Below are positions 23,802 through 32,339 of a stretch of 64,000 nucleotides of DNA, one piece after another; the stretch's first letter is position 1; every line of letters begins with the position of its first letter. The translations under genes were made by a program, and so were the position numbers. The notes below the pieces were generated by a model. That model searched no databases. It saw only the letters and a program-made list of their open reading frames with translations, and was not told the DNA's origin. This DNA is from Dyadobacter sp. (lineage in GTDB: Bacteria > Bacteroidota > Bacteroidia > Cytophagales > Spirosomataceae), in contig NZ_JAGIAS010000007.1 of the NCBI RefSeq assembly GCF_017744695.1, forward strand, positions 248,001 to 312,000. The letters are read 5' to 3'.

Positions 23802-25145
23802 TTAGATCACCTGAGTTTTACCCGGGATCGCCACAGGATAAAGTCCGTCGGGACCTGGCAGGATTTTCGGAGAAGCGTCCCACGCAAGTTTGTCAGGGAA
23901 TAGGTTGATATCCGAGTTCAACGCTTCTTCCCATTTGATCTGCTTGCCTGAATAAGTTGCCATGCGGCCCATAATGGCCGTCATCGTACTTTTCGCGCCG
24001 TTTTCAGCATCTGCGAACTTGTATTCACCTTTCGCAATGGCAGCGAACAGCTCGTCATGCTCTACCTGATATGGGTTTCTGTAATTAGAGTTGTCATGAT
24101 GATAAATCACGCCTCCTTTATAATCTTTCAGGATTGTTTTCTTATCGTCGAAGCTATCGATACGGCCTTTGGTGCCTACGAAAGCTTCATCAACACGGTT
24201 CCAGGTTCCTTCGAATTGGCGGCACTGGCTTGAAATTACCGTTCCATCCGCGTACACGAGGTCGAGCGTGTGGTGGTCATAAATCTCACCGTAAGCCTTG
24301 CCAGTACGTACCTGACGGCCACCTGAGCCCTGGATGGTGACAGGATAACCTTGTTTCACCCAGTTCGCCACGTCGATGTTGTGAACGTGCTGTTCGGAAA
24401 TGTGGTCACCGCAAAGCCAGTTGAAATAATACCAGTTTCTCATTTGGTACTCCATTTCAGTCTGGTTTGGCTGGCGCTCCTTCATCCAGGGGCTGCTACC
24501 TACCCAGTAAACCTGACCGCCTACGATATCGCCCAGCGCGCCGTCGTGAATGCGTTTGATCGCCTCACGGTAGTTTGCCTGGTAGTGGCGTTGCAGACCA
24601 ACTACAACGTTCAGTTTTTTCTTTTTAGCTTCTTCTGCCAGTTCAAGCACTTTGCGGATACCGGGGGCATCGGTTGCAACCGGTTTTTCCATGAAAATGT
24701 GCTTGTTGTTCTTCACAGCCTCTTCGAAATGCGAAGGACGGAAGCCCGGAGGCGTTGCAAGGATTACCACATCCACATCTTTCAACGCGATGGCCTTTTT
24801 AAATGCATCGAATCCTACAAATTTCCGGTCGTCGGGCACATCCACTTTCACTTTGGTGTCAACCGGCTTTCCTGATGCGTCCTTGTATTTTTTAGCGGTC
24901 AGGTTTTTGTAAGCATCGTCGAGACGGTCCTTGAAAGCATCAGCCATGGCCACGATCTGCACGTTTTGCGTGGTGCTCAATGCCTGCGCAGCAGCACCGG
25001 TACCACGACCGCCGCAACCGATAAGTGCCACTTTGATCGTATCACCTACCGCGCTGTTATAGCCGTAGCCTGCGAGCGGGCTCAGGATGGCACCGCCGGC
25101 GATGAGGCCCGATGCTTTCAAAAAATTACGTCTGTTCTGTTCCAT
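23802..25145 (-). CDS. Gfo/Idh/MocA family oxidoreductase with Tat signal
   Basis: A 447-residue NAD(P)-dependent oxidoreductase. The N-terminus has a twin-arginine signal (NRRNFLKASGLIAGGAIL), so the folded enzyme is exported to the periplasm. The Rossmann domain starts VALIGCGGRGTGAAA and includes HIFMEKPVATDAPG, the conserved EKP of the family. The C-terminal domain contains GDHISEQHVHNIDVANWV. Periplasmic members in Bacteroidota act on sugars or sugar derivatives, but the substrate here is unknown. The gene follows a sulfatase-modifying-factor-like gene by 25 bp on the same strand. Confidence 0.88.
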   Translation of the reverse strand: MEQNRRNFLKASGLIAGGAILSPLAGYGYNSAVGDTIKVALIGCGGRGTGAAAQALSTTQNVQIVAMADAFKDRLDDAYKNLTAKKYKDASGKPVDTKVKVDVPDDRKFVGFDAFKKAIALKDVDVVILATPPGFRPSHFEEAVKNNKHIFMEKPVATDAPGIRKVLELAEEAKKKKLNVVVGLQRHYQANYREAIKRIHDGALGDIVGGQVYWVGSSPWMKERQPNQTEMEYQMRNWYYFNWLCGDHISEQHVHNIDVANWVKQGYPVTIQGSGGRQVRTGKAYGEIYDHHTLDLVYADGTVISSQCRQFEGTWNRVDEAFVGTKGRIDSFDDKKTILKDYKGGVIYHHDNSNYRNPYQVEHDELFAAIAKGEYKFADAENGAKSTMTAIMGRMATYSGKQIKWEEALNSDINLFPDKLAWDASPKILPGPDGLYPVAIPGKTQVI

Positions 25146-25170
25146 TTCGAATTTAAGAGTTTAAATATGA

Positions 25171-26154
25171 TCAGTAGTCTTCAATCAACTTAGGGCTGTA
25201 ATAAGCATTGATCTCTTCTTGTGAAGGCGTTTTCAGCGGTCTTACAATGCGGAAACCTACAAACGACGCGCTGGTCATCCACCATTCCGATTTAGGCAAC
25301 TGCGGGTCGAGGATTTTCCATTCAGGCTTGGAAGCTACGCGGGCTGCGCTGCGGAGATCGGCCGCCTCGTCGTCCCATGAACCACCGCGAACGGAAGTTG
25401 GGTAAAGTTCGGTAACCGGTGCAAAAGCTTCGCCTTTGGGCTGTTTCGCGTAGTAATCGGGAATATACTGGTCGAGTGTCCATTCCATTACATTACCATG
25501 CATGTCGTGCAATCCCCATGCATTCGGCTTTTTTGTTCCTACTTTTTTGTATGCGGCATCACTGTTTTTGCGGTACCAGGCATATTCATCGATTTTCGAC
25601 TCATCACCGAAAGAATAAGCTGTTTTAGAACCGGCGCGGCAGGCATATTCCCATTCTGCTTCTGTTGGAAGGCGGTAGAAAACACCTGTTTTTTCGTATA
25701 ACCACTTGCAGAAATAGATCGCCGCGTACTGCGTCATGTTGATCGCCGGATAACCCGAACGGCCCATTCCGAAAGACATGTCTACATAAGGAGGGGAGGG
25801 GCGGGTACTAGCGTCTGTTTTTTGAACGCTTTTGTCAGGATCCGGGTGACGTGCGCCCATTTCCTTTTCCATATTCTTGAAAGCGTACAAATCGTAAATG
25901 TCCCAGGTCACCTCAGTTTTGCCCATCCAGAAAGGTTCGATTTTCACCTTGTGCTGGGGACCTTCGTCGGCTCTGCGGCCTTTTTCACTGGCCGGGCTGC
26001 CCATCGTGAATTCACCGCCCGGTATCGCGACCATGTCGTACACCTGAGGGCTACCTCCGATTTTTTGCGTGTAAGTCTTGAAATTACTGTCCTGCGCTAC
26101 TGCTTTAAAACAAAGAAAAACGGTTAAGATTAGGTAAAGGGATTTTTTGGACAT
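25171..26154 (-). CDS. Exported sulfatase-modifying-factor (FGE-sulfatase domain) protein
   Basis: The product from the ATG at 26154 has 327 residues and a signal peptide (LYLILTVFLCFKAVAQ). The SUMF1-like C-type-lectin-fold domain is complete in outline: AIPGGEFTMGS, GKTEVTWDIY, RLPTEAEWEYACRAG, NAWGLHDMHGNVMEWT, SVRGGSWDD and VGFRIVRP. The pair of cysteines that binds copper in true formylglycine-generating enzymes is missing (the RGGSW segment continues with DDEAADLRSAAR), so it is unlikely to activate sulfatases. Similar Bacteroidota proteins include gliding proteins GldJ/GldK. It forms an operon with the downstream oxidoreductase. Confidence 0.82.
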   Translation of the reverse strand: MSKKSLYLILTVFLCFKAVAQDSNFKTYTQKIGGSPQVYDMVAIPGGEFTMGSPASEKGRRADEGPQHKVKIEPFWMGKTEVTWDIYDLYAFKNMEKEMGARHPDPDKSVQKTDASTRPSPPYVDMSFGMGRSGYPAINMTQYAAIYFCKWLYEKTGVFYRLPTEAEWEYACRAGSKTAYSFGDESKIDEYAWYRKNSDAAYKKVGTKKPNAWGLHDMHGNVMEWTLDQYIPDYYAKQPKGEAFAPVTELYPTSVRGGSWDDEAADLRSAARVASKPEWKILDPQLPKSEWWMTSASFVGFRIVRPLKTPSQEEINAYYSPKLIEDY

Positions 26155-26259
26155 GATAATGAATGTGTTCAATGGAACCATCTAACTGAATATAAGCGGC
26201 AATATTAGCCTATTTACCCTTTGAAAGCGAATTTTTTCTTCGTTGTTTAATATCTGTCC

Positions 26260-26267
26260 TAACTTTG
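26260..26267 (+). promoter_or_regulatory. uup -7 box (TAACTTTG)
   Basis: TAACTTTG fits TAnnTTTG and ends 25 bp before the ATG at 26293. A proper -33 element is not obvious. Confidence 0.4.
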
Positions 26268-26292
26268 CATATACAGAATTTCACATTTGAAC

Positions 26293-28185
26293 ATGAATTA
26301 TCTTTCGGCGGAAAATATCGCAAAGTCATTCGGCGACCGGTGGCTTTTCAGGAATATCAGTTTTGGAATCAGCAAGGGCGACAAGGTAGCGTTGATCGGA
26401 ACGAACGGGACAGGAAAAACCACATTTCTGAATATACTCACCGGCAAGATCCCCGCCGACGAAGGCGAAGTAAGTATCCGGAAAGACATCCGTGTGGGTT
26501 ACCTCGATCAAAGCCCCGCGTTCGATGAATCGCTTCCGGTGCTGGAAGTGATATTTTCTTCGAATAATCCGGTTGCGCAGGTCGTGAAACGCTACGAACA
26601 CGCGATTGAGAATGACCTTCACGACGAGCTGGCGGAGGTGATGGAGGACATGGATAAGTTGAATGCGTGGGATTTTGAATACAGAACCAAGGAAGTTCTC
26701 GGCCGCCTCGGCATTCACCATACGGATAATGCGTACGGGACGCTCTCGGGCGGTCAGCGCAAGCGCGTAGCTTTGGCCAAAGTGCTCCTCGAAGATCCTG
26801 ATCTCCTTATCCTGGACGAACCGACCAACCATCTCGACCTCGATACCGTCGAATGGCTGGAAGAATACCTCAACACTTCGAACACCACATTGCTGGTCGT
26901 AACGCACGACCGTTATTTCCTCGATACCGTTTGCAACCAGATGCTCGAACTCGATCATGGTTCGGCTTATACATATAAGGGGAACTATTCCTATTTTCTC
27001 GAAAAGAAGGCGGAACGCGAAGAACTTGAAGCTGCGACCATCGACAAGGCGCGTAACCTTATGCGCAAGGAGCTGGACTGGATCAGACGGCAGCCGAAGG
27101 CACGCGGCACCAAAGCGAAATACCGCGTTGATGCATTCGAAGATTTAAAAGAGAAGGCGAGCCAGAAGAAGTTTGATGTACAAATGGAGCTCAACGTGCG
27201 GACGTCGCGATTGGGCAGCAAGATCATCGAGCTGGAAAATATCAGTAAAGGCTTTGGAGAGCGTCAGTTGATCAAAAATTTTGAGTACACTTTCCGCCGC
27301 GGCGACCGAATCGGCGTGGTAGGGAAAAATGGAATGGGCAAATCGACGCTCCTGAACATGATCACGGGCGAGTTGCAACCTGACAAAGGCAAGATCAGCA
27401 CCGGAGAAACGGTTCAATTTGGCTATTACAAGCAAACCGACCTGGTATTTAATGAAAACCAGCGCGTGATCGATATTGTGAAGGATGTAGCGGAAGTGGT
27501 GCAGCTGGGAACCGGTGAAACCGTTACGGTGGGCGTATTGTTGCAGGCATTCCTGTTCTCGCCTTCCAAACAATATGATTTTATTTCCAAACTGAGCGGA
27601 GGAGAACGTCGCCGTTTGCAGCTTCTTTTGATTCTGATCAAACAGCCGAATTTCCTGATCCTCGATGAGCCTACGAACGATCTGGATATCGATAGTTTGA
27701 ACGTGCTCGAAGAGTTTCTGCTCAATTTCCCGGGCTGTCTGATGATCGTCTCCCACGACCGTTACTTCCTCGACAGGCTCGTGCAGCATATTTTTGTGTT
27801 CGAAGGGGATGGTAAGATCAGTGATTTCCCGGGTAACTATACTGAACTGCGGGATTATCAGGATGAGCAGGAGGCCGAAAAGAAACTAGCAGCGACGAAT
27901 GCGCCCAAGCCTGCTGCGCCCGTTGTAGTAGCTCCGAAGGAACCGGTAGCAGCAGCGCCTTCGGCAACTGCAAAACGGAAGCTAAGCTACAAGGAGCAGA
28001 AGGAAATGGAGCAACTGGAAGCGGATATTGCGAAAATGGAAGTAACTAAAACGCAGCTGGTGGAAAATTTGAACAAAGGCGGTTCCCACGAGGACCTGGC
28101 CAAATGGTCGAAACAGATAGAGGAAATCAATGACAGTCAGGCCGAGAAGGAGATGCGTTGGCTGGAACTGTCGGAAAATGCTTAA
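26293..28185 (+). CDS. uup: ABC-F family ATPase, Uup type
   Basis: Soluble protein with two ABC ATPase domains and no membrane part, acting on the ribosome or on DNA structures. Domain 1 has Walker A GTNGTGKTTF, signature LSGGQRKRVALAK and Walker B LLILDEPTNHLDL. Domain 2 has GKNGMGKSTLL, LSGGERRRLQLL and FLILDEPTNDLDI. After an Ala/Pro-rich linker the C-terminus (from about residue 560) forms the coiled coil KEQKEMEQLEADIAKMEVTK, which is the Uup mark. The ATG at 26293 is used; a TTG two codons earlier is possible. It is 630 residues long. Confidence 0.88.
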   Translation: MNYLSAENIAKSFGDRWLFRNISFGISKGDKVALIGTNGTGKTTFLNILTGKIPADEGEVSIRKDIRVGYLDQSPAFDESLPVLEVIFSSNNPVAQVVKRYEHAIENDLHDELAEVMEDMDKLNAWDFEYRTKEVLGRLGIHHTDNAYGTLSGGQRKRVALAKVLLEDPDLLILDEPTNHLDLDTVEWLEEYLNTSNTTLLVVTHDRYFLDTVCNQMLELDHGSAYTYKGNYSYFLEKKAEREELEAATIDKARNLMRKELDWIRRQPKARGTKAKYRVDAFEDLKEKASQKKFDVQMELNVRTSRLGSKIIELENISKGFGERQLIKNFEYTFRRGDRIGVVGKNGMGKSTLLNMITGELQPDKGKISTGETVQFGYYKQTDLVFNENQRVIDIVKDVAEVVQLGTGETVTVGVLLQAFLFSPSKQYDFISKLSGGERRRLQLLLILIKQPNFLILDEPTNDLDIDSLNVLEEFLLNFPGCLMIVSHDRYFLDRLVQHIFVFEGDGKISDFPGNYTELRDYQDEQEAEKKLAATNAPKPAAPVVVAPKEPVAAAPSATAKRKLSYKEQKEMEQLEADIAKMEVTKTQLVENLNKGGSHEDLAKWSKQIEEINDSQAEKEMRWLELSENA

Positions 28186-28195
28186 TTTTAAAAGT

Positions 28196-28292
28196 CAACA
28201 AACCCGTCGCCGCGCTTTGGTAGCCCTAGGCCGCTGGTAGCGCACTGCTGTGCTCCGGTTGCCGGCAGCACGCGAGCGAACTCTCAGATCGT
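28196..28292. repeat. GC-rich hairpin-forming stretch between uup and dedA
   Basis: This gap is richer in GC than its surroundings and holds imperfect inverted repeats, for example GTGCTCCGG with CCGGCAGCAC near 28248-28271 and AGCGCACTGCTGTGCT near 28239-28254. It may be a terminator region of uup or a REP-like element; I cannot decide from one copy. Confidence 0.35.
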
Positions 28293-28297
28293 AGATT

Positions 28298-28930
28298 ATG
28301 AATTCAATTGTCGAGTTTTTCCAATACATTGTTAATTCGGAGGAAATCATCCGTACCGGCGGACTTCTGGTGATTACATTCATTGTGTTTGCGGAGAACG
28401 GCTTGTTTTTTGCATTCTTCCTGCCAGGGGATTATCTCGTATTCCTGGCCGGGGTGTTCTGCGGTACCGGTATTCTCGACGTACCCATCCTCATTTTGCT
28501 GATCAGCATGCTAACGGCCGCGATATTAGGCTCGCTGGTAGGTTACGTGTTTGGAAAGTATTTCGGTGATATATTCAAAAACCGGCCGGATTCTTTCTTT
28601 TTCAAGAAAAAACACATCGAAACCACGCATAATTATTTTGAAAAATACGGAAGCCGCACGCTGATCATCAGCCGGTTTTTGCCTATTGTACGCACGTTTG
28701 CACCAATCCTCGCGGGACTGGTGAAAATGTCCTTTCCGTCTTTCCTGATCAACAATGTGGTGGGTGGGGCAATCTGGATCTTTACATTGACCGGCGGTGG
28801 ATACCTCTTTGGAGAAAAATTCCCGTGGATCGTGGATTACGTGCAATACATCATTCTCTTCTTTTTGGCGATCACCACTTTCACGGTAATCAAAGGTTAC
28901 CTGAATGCGCGTAAAGGCATGGCTGAATAA
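28298..28930 (+). CDS. DedA family membrane protein
   Basis: A 210-residue integral membrane protein of the DedA/SNARE-associated family, members of which act as proton-driven lipid scramblases or flippases in envelope homeostasis. Key blocks are ENGLFFAFFLPGDYLVFLAG near the N-terminus, GYVFGKYFGD, and SRFLPIVRTFAPILAG, which holds the conserved Arg residues and Pro in the re-entrant region. Two C-terminal helices follow. The gene stands alone after uup; the convergent regulator gene ends four bases after its stop. Confidence 0.88.
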   Translation: MNSIVEFFQYIVNSEEIIRTGGLLVITFIVFAENGLFFAFFLPGDYLVFLAGVFCGTGILDVPILILLISMLTAAILGSLVGYVFGKYFGDIFKNRPDSFFFKKKHIETTHNYFEKYGSRTLIISRFLPIVRTFAPILAGLVKMSFPSFLINNVVGGAIWIFTLTGGGYLFGEKFPWIVDYVQYIILFFLAITTFTVIKGYLNARKGMAE

Positions 28931-28934
28931 TGCA

Positions 28935-29204
28935 TTAAGCCGGGATTGGTAATACTTTCCTGGCTTTCGGAGCTTTCTGCTTCGGCAGGGCCGATTTTCC
29001 TTTGAACAATACTGTAACGACAAGTGCTACGTCCAACTGCAAACTGACAGCCAGCTTTTGCAGTATCTGAATATCCAGCTTTCTTTTGTTGTTTTCGATC
29101 CTGTTGACGACCGAAGCGGACACGTTCAAACTAATTCCCAGCGCTTCCTGGGAAAGTCCTGCCCATTCTCTCAACTTTCTGAAATTACTTCCAAAATCTG
29201 TCAT
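28935..29204 (-). CDS. XRE-family helix-turn-helix regulator
   Basis: The product from the ATG at 29204 has 89 residues: MTDFGSNFRKLREWAGLSQEALG, then a recognition helix region (VSASVVNRIENNKRKLDIQIL). This is a compact Cro/CI (HTH_3) domain with a short basic C-terminal end (KQKAPKARKVLPIPA). An upstream ATG at 29345 would run through a strong promoter, so it is rejected. There is no adjacent toxin gene, so an antitoxin role is not indicated. It has a full -33/-7 promoter and three TGCGGAAA elements further upstream that could be its own binding sites. Confidence 0.82.
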   Translation of the reverse strand: MTDFGSNFRKLREWAGLSQEALGISLNVSASVVNRIENNKRKLDIQILQKLAVSLQLDVALVVTVLFKGKSALPKQKAPKARKVLPIPA

Positions 29205-29230
29205 AGTGTGCTTCGTTATGAGTGGCTTGA

Positions 29231-29260
29231 CAAATTTAGCGGCTTTTTGAAATCCCCAAA
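29231..29260 (-). promoter_or_regulatory. Promoter of the XRE regulator
   Basis: On the minus strand TTTG (29257-29260) and TAAATTTG (29231-29238) are separated by 18 bp, close to the Bacteroidota consensus. The leader would be about 22 nt. Confidence 0.6.
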
Positions 29261-29288
29261 CAACCCACGCCCGTTCGCCGTAATTATG

Positions 29289-29337
29289 TGCGGAAACCGC
29301 AAACACCCCTGCGCTTTCCGCAACAGCATGCGGAAAG
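29289..29337. repeat. Three TGCGGAAA elements upstream of the XRE gene
   Basis: TGCGGAAA occurs at 29289-29296. An inverted pair follows: CTTTCCGCA (29314-29322) and TGCGGAAAG (29329-29337), nine-base arms six bases apart. They lie 30-80 bp upstream of the XRE promoter and could be operator half-sites. Confidence 0.5.
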
Positions 29338-29431
29338 TAATTCATTTGCTTTGTGAGGTAGTTTCACATAGCGTAAAATGAGATGGGTAATTCATCAACA
29401 AACTTGAACCGAAAATTACAACAGCGCATTT

Positions 29432-29956
29432 CTAGGGGTTCTCTTCCTCCCTAAACCACCCAGAATAAATCAGATAGTTATTAGCAGTCCGATCAATGGC
29501 GGCATTCAGCTCAGGTGAAACATCTTTCAGGTATTTGGCAGGGTTGCCGGCGTAAATGGTGCCGGGAGGTACTTTGGTGCCCTGGGTAACAATGGCTCCG
29601 GCGGCGATGATCGAGCCTTCGCCGACGACGGCCCCGTCCATGACGATCGCCCCCATTCCGATCAGTACATGGTCTTCGATCGTGCAACCGTGTACGATGG
29701 CGTTGTGTGCGATGGAAACATAATTTCCGATCGTGGTGGCGAATCGCTGGTAGGTACAGTGGATCACGGCGCCGTCCTGGACATTGGAATGATGCCCGAT
29801 CCGTATGCTGTTTACGTCGCCGCGGATCACGGCATTAAACCAAACAGTGCAATTTTCGCCCATCACCACATCGCCCACAATGGTAGCGTTTTCCGCAAAC
29901 CAGCAACTCTCGTCGTAGGTAGGGTGATGTCCGCGGACAGGTTTTATCAATGCCAT
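29432..29956 (-). CDS. Gamma carbonic anhydrase family protein
   Basis: A 174-residue left-handed beta-helix protein of the gamma-carbonic anhydrase/YrdA/PaaY family. The hexapeptide repeats run from about residue 20 to 150 (for example NATIVGDVVMGENCTVWFNA, IRIGHHSNVQDGAVIHC, IAHNAIVHGCTIEDHVLIG). The three metal-binding His residues are visible in VIHC, IAHNAIVHG. The catalytic Glu loop of the archaeal Cam enzyme is missing, as in most bacterial homologues, so activity is uncertain. The protein probably forms a trimer. It stands alone, divergent from yqgE. Confidence 0.88.
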   Translation of the reverse strand: MALIKPVRGHHPTYDESCWFAENATIVGDVVMGENCTVWFNAVIRGDVNSIRIGHHSNVQDGAVIHCTYQRFATTIGNYVSIAHNAIVHGCTIEDHVLIGMGAIVMDGAVVGEGSIIAAGAIVTQGTKVPPGTIYAGNPAKYLKDVSPELNAAIDRTANNYLIYSGWFREEENP

Positions 29957-30046
29957 GATCTTATTTTTATTATATTTTGGGCAATATCAGTTTTTCAGTG
30001 CGAAAAATAAATATATTTCGTTGTTGAATTAACAATTTGCCAGGTC

Positions 30047-30607
30047 ATGCCGTCAACTGCGAAAGTTTCGAAAGGAAGCTTGCTCATTGCCAAGCCGTTT
30101 TTGGGCGATCCCAATTTTGAAAGGGGGGTTATCCTTATGTGCGAACATAATGAGCAGGGAAGTTTCGGTTTTGTGCTCAACCAAACCACCGATTTATTCC
30201 TGGGAGATGTGCTGGACGAGACTATTTATCAGGACATCACGCTTCACCTGGGCGGCCCTGTTGAAAAAAACACCTTGCATTTCATTCATCGCCGCCCCGA
30301 CCTTGTTGCCGGCGGGACGGAGATTATGAAAGACGTTTACTGGGGAGGTGATTTCGAAAATGTAAAAACGCTGCTAAACCTGAATACGCTGAAACAGGAG
30401 GACGTCATGTTCTTCATCGGGTACTCGGGATGGAGCGGCGGGCAGCTCGACGAGGAAATCAAGCAGGATTCGTGGATCATCTCCAGTACAACCTCCGATT
30501 TCCTGTTTTCGACACCTCCGGGCAATTTCTGGCGTGAAATCCTGCGCAATATGGGCGGGGAATACCGGTCGATCGCGCATTACCCCATCGACCCGCGTTT
30601 GAACTAA
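30047..30607 (+). CDS. YqgE/AlgH family protein
   Basis: A 186-residue protein of the DUF179 (YqgE/AlgH) family. Diagnostic parts are KGSLLIAKPFLGDPNFERGV at the N-terminus, EQGSFGFVLNQTTD, LHLGGPVEKNTLHFIH, and MFFIGYSGWSGGQLDEEI. The molecular role is not established; the Pseudomonas homologue AlgH has been studied structurally without a clear activity. It is a single gene, divergent from the carbonic-anhydrase-like gene and converging on the small gene at 30613. Confidence 0.88.
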   Translation: MPSTAKVSKGSLLIAKPFLGDPNFERGVILMCEHNEQGSFGFVLNQTTDLFLGDVLDETIYQDITLHLGGPVEKNTLHFIHRRPDLVAGGTEIMKDVYWGGDFENVKTLLNLNTLKQEDVMFFIGYSGWSGGQLDEEIKQDSWIISSTTSDFLFSTPPGNFWREILRNMGGEYRSIAHYPIDPRLN

Positions 30608-30612
30608 TCTTG

Positions 30613-30834
30613 TTAGTTAGGCTGATTCAAGCCTTTCACCGACTCGTAATCCGACTTGATCCGCGCAACCTCGTGCGTAAGGAAATGCTGTAATTCTTCA
30701 TTAAAAATCTTTTTTTCGTCGTCAGGTAGTGACGCGTACAGATCTTTCAATTCCTGATTGATCGCTGCTCTCTCCTGGTCGGACCCCGCGTTCATCGAGC
30801 GAATGTGGAACCGTTTGAAATCGTATTTAGGCAT
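30613..30834 (-). CDS. Small acidic helical protein of unknown function
   Basis: A 73-residue soluble protein, mainly helical and charged (SDQERAAINQELKDLYASLP, then DDEKKIFNEELQHFLTHEVA). No signal peptide, membrane helix or known motif is seen. It starts with ATG, has codon use like its neighbours and fits exactly into the gap after yqgE. It might be an adaptor or structural protein, but no function can be proposed. Confidence 0.6.
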   Translation of the reverse strand: MPKYDFKRFHIRSMNAGSDQERAAINQELKDLYASLPDDEKKIFNEELQHFLTHEVARIKSDYESVKGLNQPN

Positions 30835-30958
30835 AACTGATATGGGATAGGGTACAAAAATACCGAAAACCGCTTAGCTACCGAAATCGGCCTTCGTTCA
30901 TCCATTGCATACATTCATCCAAAATCCCGGTTGGACGCTGAACGTGAAAGGCTTTGCA

Positions 30959-30966
30959 TATGTTTG
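30959..30966 (+). promoter_or_regulatory. -7 box (TATGTTTG) of the metallophosphoesterase gene
   Basis: TATGTTTG fits TAnnTTTG and ends 28 bp before the ATG. TTG at 30931-30933 is 25 bp upstream, slightly too far for a standard -33 element. Confidence 0.4.
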
Positions 30967-30994
30967 TCGTTGATATGACAACTATCATTTTAAA

Positions 30995-32248
30995 ATGAAC
31001 AGAACCTTCTTTTTTATCATATTAACTTTTGTACTCTTTGCCATCGACTGGTATGTCTGGCAAGGTCTCAAAGTGGCTATTCGCGGCCTTGCGCCTTTAA
31101 CACAACGATGGATCGGAGGCGCCTATTGGGCTTTGACGCTCGTTACCCTGGGCGCTTATATTGGAATGCAATTGCTACCGCCTGATTACTTCAAAAGCAC
31201 TACTCGCACATTTGTGGTCGCATTTATCGCCATTCCGTATTTATCGAAATTATTTGCTGTTGCAATCCTTTTGATCGATGATGTACGCCGCTTTTTTCAA
31301 TGGATTGTCAGCTTTTTTGTGCCTTCTGCCGCAACTCCTTCCCCTGAAACCGGCGAGCCAACGATACCGCGCTCTCAATTCCTTGCAACGACGGCCGTGG
31401 TGGCTGGTGCCGGTCTAATGGGCACATTCGCATACGGGATTCTCTCTGGCGCGCACGACTACCGTATTCGCCGAGTGAAGGTGCCTTTGAAAAATTTGCC
31501 GCGGCAGTTCCATGGGATGAAAATCGCCCAGCTTTCGGATATCCACTCGGGTAGTTTTTTCAATAAAACCGCAGTGAAAGGTGGGGTGGAAATGTTGATG
31601 AAAGAAAAGCCGGACATTGCATTCTTCACGGGTGACCTGGTGAATGACCGGGCCAAGGAAGTGCAGGACTACATCCATATTTTTGATAAAGTGAAGGCTC
31701 CGCTGGGCGTACATTCTGTACTGGGTAATCACGATTATGGCGACTATTTCCAATGGCCGGATGCAAACGCCAAAAGCAATAACCTCGCGAATTTGAAAAA
31801 AGCACACGAGTTGCTGGGCTGGAAACTAATGTTGGATGAAAACCGGCCGATTACGGTCGATGGTGAATCTATCGGATTAATCGGTATTCAGAACTGGGGG
31901 ACGAAATTCGCCAAATACGGAAACCTGGAAAAAGCTTATGAGCGTACAGACGAGTACCCAGTGAAAATATTGCTCTCGCACGATCCCAGCCATTGGGAAG
32001 CGCAGGTTTTACCTCAATATAAAGATATCGACCTCGCGCTTGCCGGCCACACGCACGGGATGCAGTTTGGAGTGGAAATAGGAAAAGTGAGATGGAGCCC
32101 TGTGCAATATCGTTATAAGCAATGGGCCGGATTGTATGAGGAGAATAATCAGTATTTGTACGTCAACCGTGGATTTGGCTATTTGGGATATCCCGGTCGG
32201 GTAGGTATCCTGCCTGAAATCACGATCCTGGAATTGGTAAAGGCGTAA
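30995..32248 (+). CDS. Membrane-anchored metallophosphoesterase (YkuE-like)
   Basis: A 417-residue protein. The N-terminal part has three or four hydrophobic helices (residues about 4-25, 43-62, 72-95, 130-150). The C-terminal calcineurin-like domain carries all metal-binding blocks: AQLSDIHSG, FFTGDLVNDR, VLGNHDYG, LLSHDPSHW and ALAGHTHGMQF. The family includes YkuE-type enzymes that hydrolyse phospho-lipid intermediates such as UDP-diacylglucosamine. The exact substrate is unknown. It is a single-gene unit; a small secreted protein gene follows. Confidence 0.88.
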   Translation: MNRTFFFIILTFVLFAIDWYVWQGLKVAIRGLAPLTQRWIGGAYWALTLVTLGAYIGMQLLPPDYFKSTTRTFVVAFIAIPYLSKLFAVAILLIDDVRRFFQWIVSFFVPSAATPSPETGEPTIPRSQFLATTAVVAGAGLMGTFAYGILSGAHDYRIRRVKVPLKNLPRQFHGMKIAQLSDIHSGSFFNKTAVKGGVEMLMKEKPDIAFFTGDLVNDRAKEVQDYIHIFDKVKAPLGVHSVLGNHDYGDYFQWPDANAKSNNLANLKKAHELLGWKLMLDENRPITVDGESIGLIGIQNWGTKFAKYGNLEKAYERTDEYPVKILLSHDPSHWEAQVLPQYKDIDLALAGHTHGMQFGVEIGKVRWSPVQYRYKQWAGLYEENNQYLYVNRGFGYLGYPGRVGILPEITILELVKA

Positions 32249-32276
32249 AATTTTCGGAAAATTGTGAAAGGGTTGG

Positions 32277-32308
32277 CGCAATGCATACCGAAAAGGGTGT
32301 GCATTGCG
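32277..32308. repeat. Inverted repeat before the small basic secreted protein
   Basis: CGCAATGCA (32277-32285) and TGCATTGCG (32300-32308) form a perfect 9-bp inverted repeat around 14 bases. It lies 32 bp before the next start codon and may be an operator or a terminator of the preceding gene; no T-run follows. Confidence 0.5.
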
Positions 32309-32339
32309 TTGCATTAGTAACCTTTGACGCGCAACGAAC

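Noticed and set aside
25171..26154. Formylglycine-generating enzyme that activates sulfatases
   Set aside because: The fold is present but the two cysteines needed for copper binding are absent, and no sulfatase gene is nearby.
28935..29204. Antitoxin of a toxin-antitoxin pair
   Set aside because: The XRE protein is HTH-sized like some antitoxins, but there is no adjacent small toxin gene on either side.
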